Source: Haemonchus contortus
Taxonomy: Eukaryota > Nematoda > Chromadorea > Rhabditida > Trichostrongylidae
Direction: 5' to 3'
Length of the DNA: 64,000 nucleotides
NCBI GenBank assembly: GCA_000469685.2
Contig: LS997566.1
Location: forward strand, 36,434,420 to 36,498,419
The notes beneath the pieces were generated by a model that worked only from the letters and a program-made list of their open reading frames with translations, was not told the DNA's origin and made no database searches. The position numbers and the translations under genes were made by a program. This document shows positions 48,101-59,393 of the stretch, piece by piece; within the stretch, counting starts at the first letter, position 1, and each line of letters starts with the position of its first letter.

Positions 48101-51100
48101 ATAATGAACTCGCCACCGATATCCAACACGCACTGCTCTACGAGTTCGAAGTTGGTCACTTCACGGCTAAACCCACCGAAACTTGTTCTAAGCATTCAGC
48201 CTCGAAGCAACTTCTTAACAGTTACGTGCCAACTCTTTTCAAGCCTTTAGCCCTGAAGCATAGGGGTCCAGGATAAAGCTCGATCTGGTCAACCGACTGC
48301 GATACCATAAAATCTCGAGATACTTTATGCGCATACAAGTTGGCAGTGCCCATTATATGGAAGCCTCCGGGAAATCCGGAAAGTCTGAACTATTATAGAA
48401 TTTTTGGAAATACTTCTGGCACACCTAATTACTGACAATGAGTCCAAGTCAACGCTCGACAGAAGCTGTCTAATTGTAAGAAAAGAAAAGTGGCGGCCTC
48501 CAAAGAGGGCTTTGTAAGGGGATGGTTGAATAAAGGGTATGGAGAGGAGGGAGAAAATCCTATATAACACGAATCGACACCAAATAGAAATCAGCTTTTG
48601 AAACTTTCAACAGGAAATCAAATTGAAAAAGTCAAATGAAATCGCGATCTGTTCCATTTTAGGAATTATGATGAATATTAACAACTGATATACAAAAAAG
48701 CTACATTTTGCGAATTTTCATCATCGCTGCAGCTGGCTACATTTGATATAATTTTACATTGACTGTAGCAGCAAAGCTCCAACACCAAACAGGTACATAA
48801 CGATGATGCAGCTCTATAACTCATGTTGCATAACGTGAGCATGGCCTGTCTACCAGCACTATGATACCACTTTGAAATGCCTCAAGAGATGTGAACCAGC
48901 TTCTTGCAAACCTACACAGTGGCTGTTGTTTTGATGAAGATAATCATGACATCAGAACCACAAGAAAAACCCAAAGCTGTTAGCTTCCCATCACTATGAC
49001 GTCATTACGCAAAACGGCACGTAGTAGCTTTGACTTGATGATAAAAACATCACGACACCGCTAATCATCTGACAGCAACGTGAGCCAACTCCAATTTCCA
49101 CCCACCAAATGCACCCTTTTGCACAAAAGGACTCAAATTCGTGGAAACCCTAAGGCTTTCCTTCCTTTTGTGTGGTGCACAATGGCTGCGTGAAACAAGA
49201 GGATAGCAATAAAGAGTCTCGAAAAGCTGTATAAGAATCATGAGAGGAACGTGAGAAATGAGAATAAGGTGCATGGAATGCAGTCCATTAATGTGAGGAA
49301 AAAATTAAATGGCATGTGGGCTGTATCGACTTTATTTCAGCCGCAAAACCTCGCGATTGTGGAAAATTAGAGGTGAAAAGCCTAGCTTGTTCTAATATTA
49401 CTAGATATCAATCAGTCGAGTTAACTTAAACAAATAGCTAATCATCTCCAGAGTCGTTCTCAGTAAGACGAAATAAATTAGATTCGGAAGCCTAAAATAA
49501 ACTCAAAAACTCACGACTCATAGCTGTTGTGCTTGGCTAGATGCTCACGAAAATGTCTGAAACATTTCGACTGGAACGTACATTGCATGTAGGGGCAACC
49601 AAATGTTGCCGATCGTCCGAAATGTCGAGACCTTAATAGACGTCAATATCAGAAACAGCACATAACACATGCACTTTTTAATTGGCAATATAAACTGTCT
49701 ATTGCCTGCACTATGAGAACGATGTATTAATTAACATCTAATGCCAAAATGTTAAGAATTGACTGAAGCAAAGGCAGTATGGTAAAATTGTATCATGTGC
49801 GCACAGTGATTGTACTTCATTGAAAACAAGTGTGACACTGCAAAACGATAGGGCAAAAAGACAAAAATGCGGCCTCTCTCGCCGCACCCAGTCAATAGTC
49901 AAGAAAAGAAGAGAAAAAGAACAAATCCACGAGGATGAGCTCTTACGAGTGGACGAAAAACAGAGGACATTTTTGAAATTTCATGGAGAAATTCACTTTA
50001 TTCTACGGAGCTTTTGCATTTGAATTTCTTTTAGCTTTGAAAAATGCATGCTGACGTCAGAGTTATGCGTCATTCCATAAAAAGAAAAATTATCATCAAA
50101 AAGAGCCGAGCTGAATGGATTCAAAGAAAAAAGGGTGACATTGAAAATCGAAAAATCTGGTGAGAAAAAGGCTGTCAACGCAGCATAGTCAAGATGTGCG
50201 GAAGTATAATGAACAATACTCCCTCCCTTGCCCACACATGTTATGGGAGGAAAGTGCATGAGCACATGAGCACCATCCGCACTACTTTATCGAGCGCTAA
50301 TATAATTGCCTTGTGCAGAAGGATGTTTTGGAATAAAATTCGAAAAAAAGATTTTCCCAAGTTACAAGAGAGCAGAGACTCACTGCACATGTTGTTGATA
50401 ACTTGCTGGTTCCATGTAGGCTTCATAGCAATACGGGCACTTGTAGCCCCAATCGCGTCTTGCTGTATGGCTGCGCAGTTTATGTCTTCGTAGCGTCATT
50501 TGGCTAGCTGTAAACAGTAGGTTTGAATCGTAGAATTGAGAAAATAGAGCAGATCATTCAAGAATAAAGGCATTCTATAAATTCATCCTCAAAAACATTC
50601 AAAAATCATATTTAAGCTGCTTGTTTGAAAAAAAAAAAGCAGCGATGGTTGCGCAACTTAGTTGCGAGCCTCACAAGCCCTCCTTGGCTGGCTCAGGCGT
50701 AGTTCGGCGAACAACCAACACGAAGCAGGCTGGGGCTCCTTATCTTCCACTGCGAGCAAACATGATCAGGGTAGCTCAGCGTCGAATAAAAGAATAAAAT
50801 ACTAAAATAAATAATTCCCATTGAAATTACAATCGTGACACTGAAATCTTTTCTTGCAATACTTGAAGGCAGAATCTGGCACAGCCTCATTTTCGCAGAA
50901 TAATGAAACATCCCATTTACATCAAATGAGACAATCATGAACGTTGAAATGAAACAGGGCTGAAACGACATAGTAAGTCAACGTTCTCAAGCGTTTGGGC
51001 CGAATAGCAGGAATTAATGCAGTCCAGTTCCTAATAGCTGAAGGAATGAGACCAATCCCATACAAAGGAGTTGGAGAAAAACTTCGAAAAGTCAAGCGTT

Positions 51101-54100
51101 ACGAAAAATTCAGAAAGAAGCTGACCAAATATAATACTAATTCACTATAATCCTAAGTACTACCACTACATGAACCCACAACGTCAGCTCGAAACTCACC
51201 CACTAGGCGAACAAGCACATGTGCTGAGACAATCCCTTGTGTTAGAGATAATGGCATTAGCCACATAAGAAGCCTTGATCAATAGAAGACTTTGAGACAA
51301 ACGTTGATTAGGGTCTTTGCAGCTGAAGACGCTCCAGTAGCAAAATGGACCATCAAGGGGTATGTTGATGTATTTGTACATAAAATGACCTGAGGCAGCC
51401 ATGAAAACAAAATCGATACCGACAGAAAAAAGGAACAAATGAGGAAGAAACGTGAGATGTGATGTATCGAATAATGAGGGACCGAATCTTCGAGGCTGAC
51501 CAAGGCAAATTGAGCGAGCTATACCCTTCTTCCCGGCTTTCCTTTTATTTAATGTGGAGACAGTGGCCTCTTAACGGTTAAAGAAGTATATCAAAAAAAA
51601 ATCCAAGCTTTTGCCCTGTATTGAACTTCGAATATTTGGCGAAAAATGAGCGAGAAAGACAAGAAAAAAATAAAGCAGAGCAGATCAGGAAAGAAAGGTC
51701 TGTCTTGAGCAACGTCGCCAAGAAGCTATGGGACTTTTGCACATCTAACATTTCGAGTGTCAAGGAACTTGGTAATTTCATTAACATTTATTGGGCGGTG
51801 TATAAACCTATAGCTTCCTCTATCTTACATTAATAGGCATCTGGTGTATCAATATTTCACCTCTGTATGCACTACTTGCCAAATCAAAGCGAATTATTTC
51901 GACAAAACTTTTTTTTTTCTAGAAAAATAAGCCACCCTTCGAATAATATTCGCTAATAACCAGCCTATCGAACTATACCCTCACGACCTATCCCGTCAAC
52001 CTACCCCTTTCCTACAGCCATCCGCTGTCGCAAAAGTGCAAACCACTGGGGTGAAGATACCTCGGAGACTTTCACAAATTGCACTTGCTGAAAAGAAAAG
52101 CACAGGGCACAGCAGAGTGGCACGGCCTGGCAAAAATTGATAACTACTCTCATGGATAGGATGTTTTCGTAGAATTCGTCATCCAGATCTTACTTGGAGG
52201 ATTTTCGAAAGTTAAACTACTCCTAAACAATAATCTCTTTTCAGTTTCTAAAATCAAAATCTTTCTATTCAGTCTTGCTGGGAATCGTTTCGACTTGGAT
52301 AGATCACATTAAAATGAAATATAGCATTAGATTTGGAAAGCGGCATATACCTTTGCACTAGGAAGCGGAAATTCTACACCGTGGCGGCTCATTTGCAAAT
52401 CAAAGTAACCTTCACACTCATGTTACGTATTGCTACCAAACAGCATACCAACGAACGCATATTCATTACTACAGTGTAATACGGTCAGCTGAAAAACAAG
52501 GCGGAAAAGGAAAGATGAAAAAAGAGCCAAAAATTTCATGACCTCACGGTAACAAACGTATGAGTTCATTCAAATAAACTTTAAGAATTCGAATTATCAA
52601 CTATAGCAAAAATTAAAACTCTTGAAATAAAAAGAATAAGTGGCCAAAGCTTTAAACCAATTTTGCCAATGTCTTCTATCGCAAAAGCAGCTCATACCCT
52701 TTCCTTGATCATGTCCCAACGAACTTACTGTTCTCCATTCAAACGGCCCATTTCATGTCGCATATGGGTTAGTAAAGACAAAATGAAGCTCTTAACGGAG
52801 TTTCGGAGTCAAAATTACATTTTTGAGAAATTTCAAAACAAATAGTAGAAAAAGTGAGTGACACTGAGTACGAACATGAATATTTCCACTAACAAAAACT
52901 CAAACCTGCTGCATAATCACAGTGTTCACATGCAAACGGCCTAGCATCGTTGTGGATGTTCATATGTTCATCGTACGAGCGTTTAGACGACAGGCTCTTA
53001 CCACAAACCCTGAAATAGGTGTACGCATTTAATTTATTTGTTTGTGGCTTGCTCTCGACTTTATGGAAAGCCTGTAGAGTTGTTCAGAGTAAAGTAAGCA
53101 TCCAATTTTCAGCAATGTAAGCACATTTCTATGCAGTAAAGTACACAAACACCTTTGAGTCAAGCTAAAAAGCTTATTGGTGAGCATCCATCTTTTTTTG
53201 GTCCAATCCATTCACATCCTAAGCACTACACGCATCATAGTAGCATGACCATCAGGTTCGATTATGCACAGTCTCCTTCACCGTTTACTGAGATAACTTG
53301 CTCGAAAACACTACCGAACATAATGAAAGGTGCAGAAAATCTCTACGATTATCTTTGTAGAATAGAACAAACCATACGATGATATAAAAATATCAAAACC
53401 ATTTACCCGCAATGCCAACGAGTCCTTTGTGCAGAGGGTACCAAGCTGATAACTTGCTCTTGATTATAGTTTGTTGCCTTGTTCTTACCGCTTCTGTGAA
53501 GTGATGGCCCAGGGAGCAGATGAGCCTGAAATGATCACAAAATCAAAAGTTCACGGTTCGTGTGTGTACAATTGTGCTATGTCCGATATATTTACAAATG
53601 CTACCAACACCCGGCCTGCATCGGAGCAAATACATAAAGGCAGAAAGGTTAGAAGTTTGTAGGATCGAATTCGGCCGACATTGTCTGCATCAAATGCAAG
53701 GGTTGCAGTCAAGCGATCAAAAAGCAGTAGCGTCAGCGCCAGTATTTTCTCCACGAGTTCAACCTGATAACGGGTGCCACCTAACACCAAACGCTACTTT
53801 CACTTTAATCTTCCCAAGTTTCATTTCAGGGAAAAGTTCCTTTGGTGTAATCACCGAATGGACTTAAACATAAAAAACTACGCGAAAGAATGGTAACTGA
53901 TGTAGCTGAAAATCTTTTCGCAAGGACAGAAGCACAATTTGCTGTCAGTACTTAGATATAGTACACTGATTAATGCACGAGGAAAGTTTTTTTGTTGGGA
54001 CATAACAAGACCACTTGAAAACATAAAACGTGAAAAAAAATTGGCTCCGAACTTACTGTATCATTTTTCAAGCGACTGACGGGAAGAGACACTTTCCCTT

Positions 54101-54125
54101 GTCGATTAACGAACATCACCTTCAT
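42121..54125 (-). CDS. four-finger C2H2 zinc-finger protein
   Basis: Nine exons: 54057-54125, 53407-53525, 52906-53009, 50384-50507, 49515-49631, 44791-44870, 44256-44548, 43319-43414 and 42121-42180, coding for 353 residues; every phase agrees and every intron is GT-AG. Four fingers lie at residues 62-82 (C-x2-C-x12-H-x3-H), 90-111, 121-142 (both H-x4-H) and 151-173 (C-x4-C). Three of the four are split by introns, which confirms the joins. After the fingers come a Pro/acidic segment (FSFPDNELDRFLVDDEYG), a basic stretch with two copies of DFMKEPIKLRP (residues 256-268 and 276-288), and an acidic tail ending DGQMDIELD. It should be a nuclear DNA- or RNA-binding regulator; I cannot name its orthologue. 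Intron 5 is 3.9 kb and intron between exons 5 and 6 is 4.6 kb if the finger exon is counted fifth. The start is the ATG at 54125; an in-frame ATG follows at codon 4. Confidence 0.9.
44301..44396 (-). repeat. duplicated 12-13-residue motif in the zinc-finger gene
   Basis: Two 36-bp segments, 44301-44336 and 44361-44396, lie exactly 60 bp apart and encode DRDFMKEPIKLR and DKDFMKEPIKLR, each followed by P. Seven of the eight codon differences over the 13 codons are synonymous (D, F, K, P, I, L and the last P); the eighth is the conservative K/R change. Confidence 0.95.
46655..46755. repeat. compact copy of the 9.1-10.1 kb repeat
   Basis: Within the 4.6-kb intron of the zinc-finger gene, GAGTTCACGAT...ATGATGAAAAATGGAAGACA and, 40 bp later, GTGAACCGTGCCTTTAAGTA match the two ends of the long copy at 9117-10075. 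The ends form a loose inverted pair (TTCACGAT / ATTGTGAAC). This supports a small non-autonomous element with internal sequence present only in the long copy. Confidence 0.55.
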
Positions 54126-55782
54126 TTTTACCTTCAATTTAACAAAAATCAAAAATACAGAGAATTCTATCCAAAAACAGACAACATGGTAGAAACTTCA
54201 CAAACCTAGAAAGAAAACAAGTTCCAGACCACGAAAATGATCCCAGTAGCAGATTATGGATGCCTTGCTTCTGAATTTTGGAATTAATCACTATTTACAA
54301 CAAAGAAACAAGGAGAAGGAAGAGTAGCACCACATCATTAAGGAAGGGTGCGGCTAAAAAGTTTTATGCAACTTAGTTGTTTTTTTCAAACGTCCTTCCA
54401 ACACCCACGCCATCTCGACAGCGGTCGTATTGTCGTCTGGCATGTTGTAAGATAGAAAGTACCAAGCACGACTGCTTTGGGAGGAGTTGGGGGGGGGTTT
54501 TCCTGGGGATAGATTTGATTTTAAGTAAGATTATGACAAAAAACTGGTTCAAAAGAAGAAGTAGTGCCTTTGATGGTGGATGTGTTAAGGAAATGCGGAA
54601 TGAAGCAGTAGAAATCACATTATAAGTTGTTTTGAGAAATGGAATGCTACTTTCCAAAATACAAACCCTTTCGAAAGGATTTTCCAAATACCACAGATCA
54701 TTTTACCCATAACGTACAGGTAGCTTGGGGGACATGGGTGGGCCAGGATGAGCCGGCCCCGTTAAAGCCAACAACTTCCCGCGCGCGTCTGGACAGACCC
54801 TTTGTCTCGACCTGTAAAGGATGGAGTTCTAACACGACTACCCATGACTGTGCACCCGATGACCTAGTTCGACGAGAAGACCGCCACGGCGCATCCTGAC
54901 CCTACCCCATATCCGGAGGTGTCAGAAATTGGAACTTGTCCGAAACTTATACCGAACACGAAGATAGGAAATGGGAACTCAGAAGCCCGCTGAAAAGGTA
55001 CTGACAATAAGTGACGGTCGTAAACAATTATAAACTTCTGTATGAAATGATTTTGTAACGACATCAGGTAATTGACAGGTAAGAGACCACTTAACGGTAC
55101 TTTAACGTTCCGGGTGATCGGTGCCACAGCCATCATTCTTATCAAAGTAAAAACTGGCCGGAAAGCACCAACCACTAGCACCTGTAATACCGACCATATC
55201 GATAGCCATTTTGTCGAGCTAAACTCATGTGGAAGTATTTAGTGAATTTAGTTCTATCTGGTATGCGCCGTGCACCCGTCCCCCGATCGATTTGCTCTAG
55301 CACTTGGCCTTTTCACCGATAATGTATTGAAATGAACAGCATTGTTCGAAGCGACTGGTTCTCCTTGGTCGCAATTTGAATATTGTTGTTTATTGCACTT
55401 TTTGATGGTAAATTCTTCCCGTATCCATTTGTCTTTCGGTATTTGAGCAATCATACGTTGATCGATTTCTAACGAACAAATTGAACGCAGCTATTCTCAG
55501 GTTCTCGACGAATCTTCTCAGATAGAAGTCATTTAGAATCTTATCAGACAATGTTTTCAGTGTAATTCTCTCAAGACGGAAAATTTTTTGGAAATCTACA
55601 GATAAATTAACACTACTATAGAGATATTCTGGTGTTTTAGCCTTTGTGCCTTTCTTTGCGCCAGGATTGCTCCCCTTTGTTCCTTAGGCTCTATCTACAG
55701 CTTTCTTCATAAATGTACTGCCCTTGAATTGACGGAATAGGCAGAGCGACGCGGATGCGCAGCGTTTGCTACACAACGCATG
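54126..55782. other. upstream of the zinc-finger gene, no gene seen
   Basis: The proximal part is the presumptive promoter of the zinc-finger gene; no TATA box is obvious. At 54380-55200 GC-richer sequence carries overlapping open frames on both strands (plus 54377-54625 and 54639-54899, minus 54864-55181) with no motif I can defend; LINE debris is a guess. A G9 run is at about 54490. Confidence 0.4.
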
Positions 55783-56062
55783 ACCCATCCCACACGGGGG
55801 ACGCACGATTCGTGCGATTCTGGGTGCCGCGGCAAATTGCGCGGCGAAATTCATAGCTGTTCTGATGCCTTTAGCGCCTATTATTGGGGCCCAATGTAGA
55901 AGTAAAGTGGATTATTAGTATCAACTGGCCTACTAATCTGTTTTACTCCAAGTTTGTACCCCAATAAAAGGCGCCAGATCCGTTCGAATCATCATGAATT
56001 TCGCCGCGCACTTTGCCGCGCGCACCCAAAATCGCACGAATCGGTACACACCCATCCCACAC
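55783..56062. mobile_element. MITE-like long inverted repeat
   Basis: Two arms of about 96 bp, 55807-55902 and 55946-56042, are reverse complements with moderate divergence; GATTCGTGCGATT and GCGGCGAAATTCAT are exactly shared, as is the word TTATTGGGG. The spacer is about 43 bp. The same 13-bp word ACCCATCCCACAC lies in direct orientation outside both arms (55783-55795 and 56050-56062), 7-11 bp from them. The structure is that of a foldback or MITE element; the transposase family cannot be read from it. Confidence 0.75.
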
Positions 56063-58320
56063 TGCCGAGTCTCTTAGTTGATTACAGAACTCCAGTATTC
56101 AACATTCATAGTCATACACATGCTTGTCAAATAAGGTACACCTATTCCATTGTTTATTCTTATTATCCATCTCATAAATCACCAATATAAATAAATTTCG
56201 ATTCTTGATAAAGCTCTTTGCAGAATAGACTTTCTAGCATTGTCAATCTTTGTGGAGTAGCCATACATCTGAGCTTTCCCTTCGTTCACATTTGCACCTG
56301 AATGAGCATTTCATATCTCTTTATTGAGCACTCTTCAATCAGCAAGATAGCCCTATCCTTCGGAAAAGTGAATGAATGCACGTGTCTGGATTCTGGAGGG
56401 GTGGGGGGGGGGGGGGGGCTGGAGGTGGATATCATCCAAATTACGGAGGCGCCTCGGAAGTTTCGGAGAGCTGCTGAGGTGACTGATGAAGGCGATGGAG
56501 TAATTGCTCAAACAAGAACCATTTAGGACTTTCCCTGTAAAGCCATCTATCTCCCACCTCTCCTAATTTATCAAGGCGCTTCAACAAACTCCAACATCCT
56601 CATAAGTCAGTGATTCTGGGCCAATCATAAATCATTTCTTAGGTGGGTGTTCCTCGGAAAATAAGCTCTTTCGGGTGTATGGAGGTATACAATCCGGAAT
56701 TCACTGAGTATCGATAGTTTCCTTCAAAATGCCTCAGCGGTAGTGAATAGGATTTCGATACATGGCGAATTCTACTCAGTCAGGAAATCACGGCTACCGA
56801 GGTTTTTGCTGCTGAAATCAGTAATAGACTAGCCATTTTCTTGAAATTACAGCAGAGATAACGATGAGAGAATCGATAACGTCCTTCACTTGCTAATTAG
56901 GAACTTTTTTTTGCACAAAAAAGACGTGTACTTGCTAATCAAGACTGCTCTTTCGTGAAAAAAGAGTAAGTATAATTAAACTGAGACCTAATGCATAAGG
57001 GGGCTTTTCCAAGAATGAGAGACCTGAAAGCAATTGGGTCAGAGAGCAGTCGCAACCTTTGCTCTGAACTCATTTTCATTAGAGGTCCTCTCTCAAGCAA
57101 TATGGAGCGACTACCCAATCTCGTAGATTTTTCATATGTTTACTTATTTATTTCGTCTCGATTGACTATTTTTAGAGGCTCGTGCTTTTGCATATTTGAC
57201 ACTAATTCAGTCGTTGTCCCTGCGTTTCAATCCTTCGAACGGAGGGGTAGACGAGATTTCAAGTGGCCTCGTAGTTAGCTCAAGCATCTTCAAGTCTAGG
57301 GCTTTATGTCAGATTTCATCTCTGAAGCAAACTCCTTGATGAAACGGTCTAGAGGAGAAGAGGGCGAGGAAAGAGGTAATACCTCGATCGCAGAGATCCC
57401 TGAGACATTTGGTTCGCTTCGTCATCAGGAAAATTCTTCTGAGAGAGATTCATTGCAGGATGCCCTGAAATGTTCTGCTTTTTATCTCCCTAAGATGCCG
57501 TAGATGGATTTCCAACAAAATTTTCTAAAAAATTCAAAATTCAAAAAAAAAAAACAAAATTTTCCCTACTTCCCCTATTCAATCAGCCTTTTCTATCGAA
57601 AAACCCCACTCGCTGAAATAACGAGCAGTTTCTACGCAGGTATAAGGTATGAAAAGAACCATCTGCGCAATATTCTAGAAAATCTTTTCGAAAAGTTCCC
57701 GGCCCTGAAAGCTAAGCATGGTCTTTGAAAATCTTTGCAAAGAAGAGGTGCAGAGGCGGTGAAGAGGAAAATTCTCATTTTTCTAGAGAAGCAAATTCAT
57801 AATACAGAAGAAGACGACGCTGGAAAGACTGATAAATGACTGAGATAACATCTCCCTGGAAAAAATGTCTTCCCAAGTCATTTACTTTGGATCGTCTCTT
57901 CAACCGCATCTGCCGTTTTCTATTTATTTGCCCTCTAACTTCGAGTATTATCTGATCGTAGGCTTAATCAAAATCAAAACGAAATTGTTCAAAAGTGTTG
58001 TATTTGTATTCTGACCGCTATGATTATTCTTGAAATTCTCCTGTAAAACAATTTCGACAACTCAACTCCTGACCAACATTAACCAATCTGACCAATCGCC
58101 CTACCACCTCCGAAGTGCATTCTGAGTGACTATCCACCATATTTGTAGACCTTTCTACGATACTTCTCCCTACCATACGTACCTTCTCTTACCGGATACA
58201 ACGGCCCTGCACCCCTGTACTCCTGCAAACTTACGGATGGGTCTCCTCCTGTATCACTCTGTCACTCAATCAGTAGCTCTTCTGCCAATGCGTAAACCGA
58301 CGAAACAATGGGATAAAATA
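56063..58320. other. intergenic, no supported gene
   Basis: Plus open frames at 56302-56526, 56991-57278, 57306-57503 and 57504-57728 follow one another but lack splice sites that join them and have no recognisable domain. The third is Glu/Ser-rich and the fourth has a helical end (NHLRNILENLFEKFPALKAK). They could be pieces of a decayed gene. Confidence 0.35.
56403..56418. repeat. G16 homopolymer
   Basis: Sixteen consecutive G residues, a potential G-quadruplex and a likely length-variable site. Confidence 0.95.
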
Positions 58321-59393
58321 TTAGGTTGGAAGATAAGTCCTGCAACATTGTGAACGAGTTTTTGAATTTTTATTTATTCATTGAATGCGCTCAAAAGGCG
58401 CGCTACAAAGGAGAGCTCGAGCCGCTGGTTCTGCGTTACAAGAGAGATTAAGAGGTGAGAGAAACAAAATTAACGAAATGATAAAACAGAAAAATTCTTG
58501 ACAGGAAGGCCTGTAGGAATTTTATATTTCTTTATTAAACAAAACCTTCAATCTACATTATAATCATCTTTATTATCCAGGATGCTCATCTTTCGGGCAG
58601 ATTGTCATTCCCTCTTTTCTTGATTTCCGGTGGCCGCGACGGAAAAAAGTGGTTGATTTTACTTTCGAGATGACGACGATCATCAAATTTTTTGTCCCTT
58701 AGATGGTGCTTCAGCGCTCTGAATAGGTGATGACCAGAAGGCTCTAGGTCTGGTAAATAAGCCGGAAGCAACAGTACTTCGTATCCGAGTTCTATAATTT
58801 TTGGATGCGTTTCGTTAACCTCACCCGGGCGTGCGTTATCGTGGAGAGGAAGACATTGAGTCTTTCCGGGCGTAACTCTTGCATTACGTCAGTCAATTTT
58901 TGCAACTGGTTAGCGTAGACTGTGGCCGTCATTGTAATGCCACTGTTTAGCATACCCCAGTGGGTCATCCCACCGCAGCCACCAGCAACACAATGAGACC
59001 TTCTTCCCATGAAGATCTGCTCCAAGCTCCGTAGGTGGCCTTTCTCCTCGCGCGATCTAGTGACGCTCAGGTGTATAGTTTAGGTGTAGCACCCCGCTCT
59101 CATCTCCGGCCACTATGTCTCGAGAGTCCTTTCGATTGGGACGAAACAGAAGAGATTCAGCCACCTGCATCCTGTTCGTCTCATCAGACAGGCGTAGTTC
59201 ATGGTCAGACAAGCGTAGTTCATGGTCAGACAAGCGTAGTTCATGAAGAATCTTTTCACGAGCCCTTTTATGATTATTTACGAAATCCTACAGGGACACT
59301 TTATAGCGATCGTGCGCGGAAACATTTGGAAAGGGATTCGGTCTTTCCCTGGAGGAACATGATCAGTGTTGCAAGACTTACCTTCCAACCGAA
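58321..59393 (-). mobile_element. mariner element with both terminal repeats, inactive
   Basis: The left end reads TTAGGTTGGAAGATAAGTCC into the element. The right end, read inwards, is TTCGGTTGGAAGGTAAGTCT. About 28 of the first 32 bases match, and both ends abut TA (58319-58320 and 59394-59395), the mariner target site. The minus strand encodes transposase remnants: VWWDD, LHDNARPGEVNE, and LLPAYLPDLEPSGHHLFRAL. In the last block the catalytic third Asp of the D34D triad (family PSDYHLF) is Gly. The N-terminal half is in another frame and disrupted. At 1073 bp the element is shorter than the usual 1.3 kb. The plus-strand open frame 59035-59475 is antisense to it and is not a gene. Confidence 0.92.
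59183..59245. repeat. 18-bp minisatellite inside the mariner element
   Basis: An 18-bp unit containing CGTAGTTCATGGTCAGACAA is present in about three tandem copies, nearly identical. The copy identity means it expanded after the element inserted. Confidence 0.85.

Noticed and set aside
54377..54687. Opposed open frames of 82 and 104 codons
   Set aside because: Both strands are open over the same GC-richer sequence, with no motif or splice site.
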